DNA from: Acidobacteriota bacterium | Lineage (GTDB): Bacteria; Acidobacteriota; Terriglobia; Bryobacterales; Bryobacteraceae | Reading direction: 5' to 3' | DNA: 8,828 nt | NCBI GenBank assembly: GCA_016871135.1 | Contig: VFZQ01000177.1 | Location: 1-8,828, forward strand | In this document: positions 1 to 7,100 of the stretch, piece after piece | How the letters are laid out: each line of letters starts with the position of its first letter | Numbering within the stretch: position 1 is the first letter of the stretch | The notes under the pieces: generated by a model | Databases searched by the model: none | The model's input: the letters and a program-made list of their open reading frames with translations, nothing else | Told to the model about the DNA's origin: nothing | Position numbers and translations under genes: made by a program

Positions 1-38
1 TGGTGCTAAACCACGGGGCCGCGCCAGCGACCCCAACC

Positions 39-55
39 AGCCGCTTTGAGCGGCT
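39..55. repeat. Perfect 7-bp inverted repeat (hairpin)
   Basis: AGCCGCT and AGCGGCT form a perfect 7-bp stem with a TTG loop. It overlaps the possible stop codon at 47-49 and lies 12 bases before a second, stronger hairpin. It could be part of a double terminator or the end of a mobile element. No T-run follows it on either strand. Confidence 0.45.
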
Positions 56-67
56 CACGAACGAAGG

Positions 68-86
68 CCCCCGGCTCTGCCGGGGG
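68..86. terminator. GC-rich hairpin, terminator-like, between convergent genes
   Basis: CCCCCGGC and GCCGGGGG form a perfect 8-bp stem around a TCT loop. It sits between the possible end of a rightward gene at 49 and the end of the leftward DUF5678 gene at 146, so it could end transcription from both sides. Neither flank has a real T-run: ATCGTTACT follows on the plus strand and CCTTCGTTC on the minus strand. It is therefore not a textbook intrinsic terminator. It could equally be a structural element near the end of an insertion sequence. Confidence 0.4.
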
Positions 87-145
87 ATCGTTACTGGCCG
101 AAGAATCGTATCGATGAACGACCCCGAAATCTAGCGAGAGTAAAC

Positions 146-394
146 TTAGCTCCACCGGCCGATGAGGGGGACGTCGTCCTCGACGTAGAGATGGGCGACA
201 AAAGGAGTTTCGATGCCCTCGGCCTTCGCGGCTTGGTACACCTTCATCGCGTCATCGTCCGCCATGATCAACCGGTCACCCTCGATCGACACCCACTTAT
301 TCATATACGCCGCTCGGTTCTCGCGAATCCACCGCATTTCGCGCGCACGATCGTCGTCTGTATCGTTACAAGATGCCGCCGTCCGCACCCTCAT
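146..394 (-). CDS. Small DUF5678-type protein, translationally coupled to the esterase
   Basis: This encodes about 82 residues of unknown function. The C-terminal 50 or so residues have the look of the DUF5678 family: an ENRAAY segment, then KWVSIEGDRLIMADDD, then an alpha-helical KVYQAAKAEGI stretch, then a short strand ending in VPLIGRW. The N-terminal 25 residues are polar and not recognisable. I chose ATG 394-392 because it overlaps the upstream esterase stop codon (TGA 393-391) in an ATGA arrangement, the usual sign of translational coupling. A longer reading to 517 would run deep into the esterase gene. An internal ATG at 337 (MRWIRENRAAY) is a possible shorter start. There is no signal peptide or membrane segment, so the protein is probably cytoplasmic although its partner carries an export signal. 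As I recall, DUF5678 proteins are often encoded beside small aspartyl-protease-like proteins; no such neighbour is seen here. Family call fairly sure, role unknown. Confidence 0.75.
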   Translation of the reverse strand: MRVRTAASCNDTDDDRAREMRWIRENRAAYMNKWVSIEGDRLIMADDDAMKVYQAAKAEGIETPFVAHLYVEDDVPLIGRWS

Positions 395-1221
395 CTCACA
401 TACCCAAGCGACCCCAGAAATTCCAGCATCCGCGTGGTCGTCTTTGCGTAGTAGTCGCCTTCCCGTCCGTGGTTGAAAAACCCATGCTCCTGCCCGTCGT
501 AGCCTTCCAGAATACACTTCGCTCCCAATCCCGCCGCCTTCTTCTGATACGCCTCCGCCGTCTTGTACGGCACCGTCGTATCGGCCTTGCCGTGAAAGAT
601 AATCGTCGGCGGCGCGGATTTCGTCACATGGTCGATCGGCGAAACGGCGCGCGCGTCGCCGCCCAACCGCTCCACCCCGCCCGGCGTTTGGGACGTCAGC
701 ACCAGCGCCGGATTAAACAGCAGCAGCGCGTTCGGCTTTGAGCTCACCTTCATATGATCGCCATCTTCGAACCCCGGCAGCACCGCCGTCGCCGCCGCCA
801 AATGCCCGCCCGCCGATCCGCCGCCCGCCGCAATCCGTTTCGGGTCGATGTTCAACCGCTTCGCATTCGCGCGTGTCCATCGAATCGCCGCCTTCGCATC
901 GGCGATACACGCCGGCACCGCCACGTTGTGCCGCGACTTCACCCGATAGTCCGCCAACAACACCGTCATGCCCTTCGACGCCAATAGCTCGGCGTGCTTC
1001 TGAAACTGGCTCGGCGAGCCGTTGGTCCATCCGCCGCCGAAGAAGAAAACCGCCGCCGGCCGCGCGGCGCCTTGCCCGCGTCCGATGATCCAGAGATTCA
1101 ACTCGACATCGCCAACTTTGCGATAAAACTCCTTTTCGAAGCCCGGCAAATCGGGCGGGTAGTTCCGGTTCTGTCCAAGTAGGGGCAACGTTCCAAGCAA
1201 CGCGCGGCGTGTCATCTGCAT
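391..1221 (-). CDS. Secreted alpha/beta hydrolase, BD-FAE/acetyl-esterase-like
   Basis: This encodes a 276-residue serine esterase that probably hydrolyses acyl or carbohydrate esters; the substrate is not determinable. The N-terminus (MTRRALLGTLPLLG after the first two residues) has a twin arginine followed by a short hydrophobic stretch, suggesting Tat export. Family features, numbered from ATG 1221: FFGGGW (60-65) is the oxyanion-hole HGGG-like loop, then LLADYR. GGGSAGG (133-139) is the nucleophile elbow with Ser136. HGKAD (210-214) supplies the acid Asp214, and GQEHGF (243-248) supplies His246, so the triad looks complete. The length is normal for BD-FAE/alpha-beta hydrolase 3 enzymes. 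Start codons are ambiguous: TTG 1227, ATG 1221 and ATG 1215 are in frame with no clear ribosome binding site. ATG 1221 fits a leaderless transcript (TACCAT seven bases upstream), while ATG 1215 gives the most typical Tat leader. The gene is first in a unit with the DUF5678 gene and is divergent from the quinoprotein gene 27 bp away. Confidence 0.88.
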   Translation of the reverse strand: MQMTRRALLGTLPLLGQNRNYPPDLPGFEKEFYRKVGDVELNLWIIGRGQGAARPAAVFFFGGGWTNGSPSQFQKHAELLASKGMTVLLADYRVKSRHNVAVPACIADAKAAIRWTRANAKRLNIDPKRIAAGGGSAGGHLAAATAVLPGFEDGDHMKVSSKPNALLLFNPALVLTSQTPGGVERLGGDARAVSPIDHVTKSAPPTIIFHGKADTTVPYKTAEAYQKKAAGLGAKCILEGYDGQEHGFFNHGREGDYYAKTTTRMLEFLGSLGYVR

Positions 1222-1260
1222 GTTCAAGATGGTATCGCAGCGGATAGAATGGGGAACGTG
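1222..1260. promoter_or_regulatory. Compact divergent promoter region, probably leaderless in both directions
   Basis: Only 27 bp separate ATG 1221 (leftward) and ATG 1249 (rightward). On the minus strand TACCAT (1234-1229) matches the TANNNT form of a -10 element and ends exactly seven bases before ATG 1221. On the plus strand TAGAAT (1245-1250) differs from TATAAT by one base, with TTCAAG (1223-1228) 16 bases upstream as a weak -35. A transcript from it would begin near 1257, right at the in-frame GTG 1258. Neither gene has a convincing Shine-Dalgarno sequence; GGAT at 1242-1245 before ATG 1249 is the best candidate. These elements are read by eye and short matches can arise by chance. Confidence 0.35.
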
Positions 1261-3297
1261 TTTCGCACCGTCCTTCTCTTCACCGGCCTCGTTCTATATG
1301 CCCAGCCACGCAATGCCGACTGGGCTCACTACCTCGGCGACAAGGCTACCGCCCACTACTCGCCGCTCGATCAAATCAACAAGTCGAACGTCGCCAAACT
1401 GCGCCAATCCTGGGTTTTCGATACAGGCGACAAAGGCGAGTTTCAATCCAACGGCCTCGTCATCGGCGGTGTGCTTTACACCGCCTCGCCGAACCGCAAA
1501 GTGTTCGGCATCGACGCCGCTACCGGCAAGCAGAAGTGGGTCTTCGATCCCGCCGCGCATCAGTCCGGCGCCATCGGCCGCCGTCAGCGCGGCGTCGTCT
1601 ATTGGTCGGCGGGCAACGACCGCCGCATCTTCACCGGTGCCGGAACCTACCTCTACGCGCTCGATGCCGCCACCGGCCAACTGATCCCATCGTTCGGCGT
1701 CAACGGCCGCGTCCACTTAGGCGAAGGCGTCGCCGAGCCCGCGCCTGTTGTGCAAATCAACACCCCCGGCGTGATCTTCAAGGACATGTACATCGTCGGC
1801 GGATCGACCAACGGGCCCGGCACGATCCGCGCCTACGATGTCCGCAACGGCAAGCTCCGCTGGCTGTTTCATCTCATACCGCGCCCCGGCCAAGTGGGTT
1901 ACGAAACATGGCCTCCCGAGGCGTACAAGACCGCCGGCGGCGCGTCGAACTGGTCCGGGCTGTCGCTCGATGAAAAGCGCGGAATCGTTTATGTGCCGAC
2001 CGAAACCGCGCTGCCCGATTTCTGGGGCGGCGACCGCGTCGGCGCGAACCTTTTCGCGAACTCTTTAGTTGCTCTCGACGCCAATACCGGCAAGCGCCTC
2101 TGGCATCACCAACTCGTTCACCACGACCTGCTCGACAAAGACCTCCCCACGCCTCCCGTATTGCTCACCGTGACCCGCAAAGGGAAGAAAGTCGACGCCG
2201 TCGCGCAAGGCACCAAGAACGGCTTGTTGTTCGTATTCGATCGCGCTACCGGCCAACCGCTATGGGACATCGCCGAGCGCCCCATCCCGCCCTCCGAACT
2301 TCCCGGCGAGCCCGGCTGGCCGACCCAACCCGTTCCTCTCAAGCCCGCGCCGCTCACTCGCCAAACGCTCACCGAGGCCGACGCGTCCAACATCTCTCCC
2401 GCCGCCCATGCCGCTTCGTTGTTGCGGCTGAAGCGATCGGGCTCACAAGGCGCCTACCCCGCGCCGAGTCTGCGCGAGCGCATCATCATGCCTGGCTTCG
2501 ATGGCGGCATGGAATGGGGCGGCGCCGCCGTCGACCCCGACGGTATCTACTACGCCAACGTCAATGAAATCCCCTGGATCTATCAGATGATCCCGGCCTC
2601 CGATCCCTCCGGCAAGCCGATCACCACAGGCGAGCGAATGTATAAGACCCACTGCGCCGCCTGCCACGGTTTCGATCGCAAAGGCGACGGGCCCTCCGGC
2701 TTCCCGGATATTTCGAATTTGAAGGACCGCGTCTCGGCGACGCAAATCGTCAACGGCGGCATCGGCCGCATGCCGGCGTTCGGCACTCTGCCGGAGAACC
2801 AGCGCAAGGCCCTGCTTGATCACCTGTTCGGGGAAGAGAAGCCCTCCGCCGCCACCGAGGTCAAAGGCCCTCCCTACCTGTTCGGCGGCTTTCGCCGCTG
2901 GTTCGATGCCGAAGGATACCCGGCCATCAAACCGCCATGGGGCACGCTCAACGCCGTAGATCTGAACACCGGTGAACTGAAGTGGAAGGTCCCGCTTGGT
3001 GAGTACCCCGAACTGACCAAGCGCGGCATTCCTCCAACGGGCACCGAAAACTACGGCGGCCCCGTCGTCACCAAAGGCGGACTTCTCTTCATCGGCGCAA
3101 GCGCGGACGAGACAATCCGCGCTTTCGACAAGGACACAGGTAAAATTCTCTGGCAGGCGAAGCTTCCGTTCAGCGGCAACGCCACGCCGAGCGTCTACAT
3201 GATTGACGGCAAGCAGTACGTCGTCATCTCCGCCGGCGGCGGCAAGACCAATCGCCCGGCCGGCGGACACATCGTCGCCTTCGCGCTCCCGGACTAA
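1249..3297 (+). CDS. PQQ-dependent dehydrogenase with inserted cytochrome c domain (glucose-dehydrogenase-like)
   Basis: This is a 682-residue exported quinoprotein, expected to oxidise a sugar or alcohol in the periplasm using pyrroloquinoline quinone. Residues 1-19 form a short hydrophobic signal peptide ending before QPRNADW. The eight-bladed propeller starts with DWAHYLGDKATAHYSPL (24-40). Repeated blade motifs of the form ALDAATGQL / AYDVRNGKLRW / ALDANTGKRLW follow, with GKRLWHHQLVHHDLLDKDLP (281-300) and PGFDGGMEWGGAAVDP (415-430), both hallmarks of the quinoprotein glucose dehydrogenase branch. A c-type cytochrome domain follows (about 458-530), with heme site CAACH (469-473) and likely distal ligand Met508 in GRMPAFG. 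The propeller resumes at WGTLNAVDLNTGELKW (564-579) and ends HIVAFALPD. The five N-terminal membrane helices of E. coli Gcd are absent. The heme probably passes electrons on to other cytochromes. GTG 1258 is an alternative start. The next gene begins three bases after the stop, so the two are probably co-transcribed. Substrate unknown. Confidence 0.9.
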   Translation: MGNVFRTVLLFTGLVLYAQPRNADWAHYLGDKATAHYSPLDQINKSNVAKLRQSWVFDTGDKGEFQSNGLVIGGVLYTASPNRKVFGIDAATGKQKWVFDPAAHQSGAIGRRQRGVVYWSAGNDRRIFTGAGTYLYALDAATGQLIPSFGVNGRVHLGEGVAEPAPVVQINTPGVIFKDMYIVGGSTNGPGTIRAYDVRNGKLRWLFHLIPRPGQVGYETWPPEAYKTAGGASNWSGLSLDEKRGIVYVPTETALPDFWGGDRVGANLFANSLVALDANTGKRLWHHQLVHHDLLDKDLPTPPVLLTVTRKGKKVDAVAQGTKNGLLFVFDRATGQPLWDIAERPIPPSELPGEPGWPTQPVPLKPAPLTRQTLTEADASNISPAAHAASLLRLKRSGSQGAYPAPSLRERIIMPGFDGGMEWGGAAVDPDGIYYANVNEIPWIYQMIPASDPSGKPITTGERMYKTHCAACHGFDRKGDGPSGFPDISNLKDRVSATQIVNGGIGRMPAFGTLPENQRKALLDHLFGEEKPSAATEVKGPPYLFGGFRRWFDAEGYPAIKPPWGTLNAVDLNTGELKWKVPLGEYPELTKRGIPPTGTENYGGPVVTKGGLLFIGASADETIRAFDKDTGKILWQAKLPFSGNATPSVYMIDGKQYVVISAGGGKTNRPAGGHIVAFALPD

Positions 3298-3300
3298 CGT

Positions 3301-4131
3301 ATGTTGCGTTTTCTGAACGGTATCGGCTTCGTCGTCCTGCTGATTGTGATCACGCAGGACTATCAGATCTTTGCCGAACGGATGCTCCAATTGTTCGGCG
3401 TCCGCCGCACGTACATCGAAGCGCCGCCCGGCGCAGCCGAAGACTTTTTCGTGGCCGCATCCGACGGAGAGCAAATATCGGTTCGTCGTTGGAAAGCGGC
3501 GGCCCGGCCGTCGACCCATCTGCGCGTGGCGGTGTTGCACCACGGCAATCAGGGTACGATGGACGGCTACCGAACGATTCCGCAGTGGCTCGCCGGTTTA
3601 GGGATCACTTCCTATGTCTACGACTACCGGGGCTACGGACGCAGCTCTGGTGCGCCCAGCGAACGCGGAATTTACAAGGACGCTGAAGCCGTCTGGGCCG
3701 AAGCCGTCCGGCGCGATGGCGCTTCCCCCGACCGTGCGCTCAGCTTCGCTCACTCACTCGGAGGCGGGCCCGCGAGTTACCTGGCCGCGCGATACAACTT
3801 CGGCGCGTTGCTGCTCACCGGGACATACACCACGGTTCCCGAACAGGCTCGCACGCATCCTCTGTTCGGTTGGCTGGCCTCGTTTGTGCGAACCGAGTTC
3901 CCATCGCGGCAGTATGTAGCGTCCTTGGGCCCGACGTGTTTGATCGTGTTGCACGGCGGCAAAGATAACTCCATGCCGCGCTGGATGTCCGATCAGTTGA
4001 TCGCGGCCTATCGCGGGCGCGGCGGCGCATTCTTCGCCGCCGATCCCGACGCGACCCACGACAGCATCGTCGGATCGACACCGCAACTCGCCGGACCTTT
4101 GCTTGGCAAGTGCCCCGGTCTTAGAAATTAA
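3301..4131 (+). CDS. Membrane-anchored alpha/beta hydrolase (serine aminopeptidase S33/BEM46-like)
   Basis: This is a 276-residue predicted serine hydrolase. Residues 5-18 (LNGIGFVVLLIVIT) form a hydrophobic N-terminal segment, probably a membrane anchor with the enzyme domain outside the cytoplasm. Family features: LHHGNQG (79-85) near the oxyanion hole, YDYRGYGRSSG (107-117) typical of the BEM46/ABHD13-like group, and the nucleophile elbow AHSLGGG (150-156) with Ser152, where Ala replaces the usual first Gly of GxSxG. LHGGKD (217-222) offers Asp222 and ATHDS (251-255) offers His253, so the triad looks complete. The start ATG lies three bases after the dehydrogenase TAA, without its own Shine-Dalgarno sequence, so translation is probably coupled by reinitiation. 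The 3' end overlaps the convergent receptor gene by 11 bases. Reaction and substrate are unknown. Co-expression with the quinoprotein suggests work on the same substrate or in the same compartment, an inference only. Confidence 0.85.
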   Translation: MLRFLNGIGFVVLLIVITQDYQIFAERMLQLFGVRRTYIEAPPGAAEDFFVAASDGEQISVRRWKAAARPSTHLRVAVLHHGNQGTMDGYRTIPQWLAGLGITSYVYDYRGYGRSSGAPSERGIYKDAEAVWAEAVRRDGASPDRALSFAHSLGGGPASYLAARYNFGALLLTGTYTTVPEQARTHPLFGWLASFVRTEFPSRQYVASLGPTCLIVLHGGKDNSMPRWMSDQLIAAYRGRGGAFFAADPDATHDSIVGSTPQLAGPLLGKCPGLRN

Positions 4132-7100
4132 TCCTCGCGCCGACGACGATGATCCGGTTTCCGCCGGCCGAGGTGATCCGGCCGAAGTTCTGCGAGTTGA
4201 TATCGGTGTTCGGATCGCCCCACTGCGGAGAGTTGGTAATGTCGATGGCATCGGCGCGAAGTTCCAGTTGAGCGCGCTCGTGCAGCTTAAAGAACTTCTG
4301 CACATTGACGTCGAAGCGGAACGATCCGGGCCCTTGCAGGAAAAACGGCTGCATCGTGCCGAGTTGTCCCGCGGTCGGATTGACGAACAGTAGCCGCCCG
4401 GACGGATCGGCCACCGCGAGCAACGAACTCCGCTCTCGTACGCCGCTCACGTTCGTCAGCGCGGCGACCGATGGGTCGCGTTGATTCGTGAACCCATCGA
4501 AGTAAACCACGCCGTTGGGTTTGACGACGGCCTGCCCGAGGTTCGAAGGAATCGGCGCGACGTTGGTCGGTGTGTTGCCGCCGAAAGTATTGAGCGAACT
4601 GCGGCCGGAAGTCAGATTGATCGGCTGGCCGCTGAAGAGGTTGAAGATGAAGCTGAAGCGCAGATCCTTGAACCGCGGGATCTTCGGATCCCAAGTGCCG
4701 CTCGATCGCCAGACCTGGCGATAGTCGAAGCTCAAGCGGCGCTTGTCGAGCGACATGTTGCGCACGCTCCGATAGCTGTCGATCATCTCCTCGCCGGAGC
4801 CTTCCTCTTCGCCGAGCACCTTCGAATACGTGTAGTTCGCCTGTAGTCCAAAGCCGCGGCGGAAGCGGCGAGCGACCTCGATTTGCAGCGAATGGTAGGT
4901 CGAGTTGGCGAAGTTGCCGGTGAGCCGGGCGGAGTCGAACTGCGGATTCACGACGATGAAGTTCTCGGGCAGCCCGGCGCGGCGAAGAAGTCCGCCGTTA
5001 ATTCCCGTGAAGGCGTTGGTATTGTTGAGGTAGTCGGCGAAGGTGGCGACATTGTGAAGCGCGAGGTTGCCCTGCGTCGTGTTGATGCGCCGAACCGCTT
5101 CCGATCCGGTAAGCGTAGTCCCGTTGACGAGTCCGACGCCCGGGATATTCAGACCGCCAAAGATGCGATCGAGTAAGGGCGAATTGCCGCCCGCCTGCGT
5201 TGTGAGAAATGCGTCGAGGATCCCGTTCTCGAAGATGTTCTGTTCGTTCACGTCGGTGCCGCGCACCAGGCGCGTTCCTTTGTTGCCGACGTAGCGCACC
5301 GTGGCCAACAGCCGCGCGGGGAGTTCCCGTTGCAGCGAAGCGTTCCAGTTCTGAACGTAGGGATTGCGGAGGTCGTCCTGGAAGACGCGGACGATCTGAA
5401 GCCGGTCGGTGAGCGGGACCGTATCGAGCGGTTTGCCACCGGGGGTGAGCGGAAGCTGGGCGTTGGCCACTTGCAGAATATTCGGCGAGGTAAAGGTCAC
5501 GCGCTCGCGAAGACCCGGCTGATCGCCGCTGACCGCATCAACGACTCGCAGCGAGTTGCGTTCGTAGCTGATCATGTACCCGGCACGGAACACGGTGTCG
5601 CGCTTGAGGCCGGGGATGTGCCAGCTGAGTCCAACAGCCGGTGCGAAGTTGTTGCGGTCTTGAGCATGGATGTGGCGGCCGGGATTCTGCGAGTTCGGGC
5701 CGACGGTTTCCACGCGGGTCAACGAACCGTTGAGCCGGCCGGGCTGGTACATATCGGCGTAGCTGGATCCGCTGAGGCCGAAAAGCGCGGCCTGCCCGCC
5801 AACCAGGGACGCCGTGCGGCCGTTCTTGTCATAGGGCACGCCGTAGTAGTCCCAGCGGCCGCCGAGGTTGAGCGTCAAGCGGCGCGCGATCTTCCAATCG
5901 TCTTTGAAGAATACGCCGTACTCTCTCCGTTTCCAGGTGCGTTGCTTGACGTCGCCCGGCAGGTACTCGGGGTTCGGGCCGCCCGGTGAATTGAACGCCT
6001 GTCGCATGGAAGACATGGTGCCGGTGAGTTCGTTGAGGATGTTCGTAGCCAAACCGAAGTTCTGCCCGATGCCGGGCACGTTGTTGAGGTTCGCGACCGG
6101 GACGTTGCCGGTGCCGATAACGCCTCGCGGCATCACGTCGGTGGAGTTGAATCCGTTCGACGAAGAGAACCGAACGTCGACGCCGCCCTTGAAGGCGTGT
6201 TTGCCGCGCATCCAGCTGATGTTATCGGCGAACTGGTAGAGCGGCGATATGCGCCCGACCGGATTATCGGCGATGTTGAGCGGATCGGCAATACTTGCGA
6301 AGTCGAGCAGATAAGGGTTGTTGTTGGCGCGGGGCAAGGCCTGAATGGCGTCGCCGACTTCCCAGCCGGTGAAGAAGCGCAGCCACGGGCGAAGCACCCC
6401 GGCGCGGAATTCGTTCAGTACGGTCGGCTTCACGGTTGAAGTGAGGTTAAACGTCCAGAGCCTGTCACGATATTGGGTCTGTCCTCCTGGCGAGTCAGGG
6501 AACGGCTGCTCACTGAAGAGGTTCCGATTGGCCTGGTTTTCGTTCACGTAACCGAGCGACGCGCGGTGGGTGGTGCGGAAGTTGTGATCGATCTTGAGGT
6601 TCCATTGGTCGCGGTTCTGCTGGCTCGGACGGCTCCAGGTGTAGCCCGCGGTGTTCAGGCCGTCGCCCCGGCGGAAGTTGTTCGGCAGCGGCATGAGGTT
6701 CAGCATGCGGGTTATCGTTCCGGTGGGATCGAGGCGGGCGCGCTGGGGGTCGACGCCGAAGAGGCTGATGGTCTGCAGATCGCCTGTGGCGGTCGAGGGC
6801 CGGACCGGCGCCCCAGTCAGGTCAACCGTGGGCCGGAGACCTTCTGTGTTTGCATTGAACGCACCGGGGAAGTAGCGGAACAGTCCCTGGCGGGCGGTGG
6901 CTGTATAGACCGTATTGGAGACAGCGGTCTTTTCACGAATCCTTTGGGAATCAAGGAGAAAGAAGAAAAAGGTCTGGTTTTTCTTGATCGGTCCGCCGAT
7001 GCGCGCGCCGTACTGATTCCGGATCAGGACGTTGCGGGGAGAGAGCATTTCGTTGGTCTTCGGATCGAGTCCCCGCTGGTTGTTGAACCAGGTGTTGGCG

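Larger units (their letters stand above)
1..145. other. Left-edge intergenic region, possible tail of a rightward gene
   Basis: No complete gene is visible here. On the plus strand, the frame beginning at base 2 stays open for 15 codons and stops at TGA 47-49, reading GAKPRGRASDPNQPL. This could be the C-terminus of a gene entering from the left, and a terminator-like hairpin lies 18 bases further on. A second frame (base 3 to TAG 132-134) is also open, so the choice rests only on the hairpin position. The leftward DUF5678 gene ends at 146, so this would be a convergent junction. The run of two compact GC-rich hairpins also resembles the 3' ends of some insertion sequences, but no transposase is visible. 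Confidence 0.25.

Noticed and set aside
395..517. Extended N-terminus for the DUF5678 protein
   Set aside because: It would lie inside the esterase gene in another frame; the ATG at 394-392 overlapping the esterase TGA is a much more natural start.
2443..3543. Open frame of 366 codons on the minus strand across the dehydrogenase and hydrolase genes
   Set aside because: It spans two well-supported plus-strand genes with recognisable motifs and has none of its own.
6955..6985. Run rich in A on the plus strand as a possible regulatory tract or frameshift site
   Set aside because: It encodes the poly-Phe stretch (QTFFFFLL) of a barrel strand in the receptor, usual for this family, and the reading frame is intact across it.
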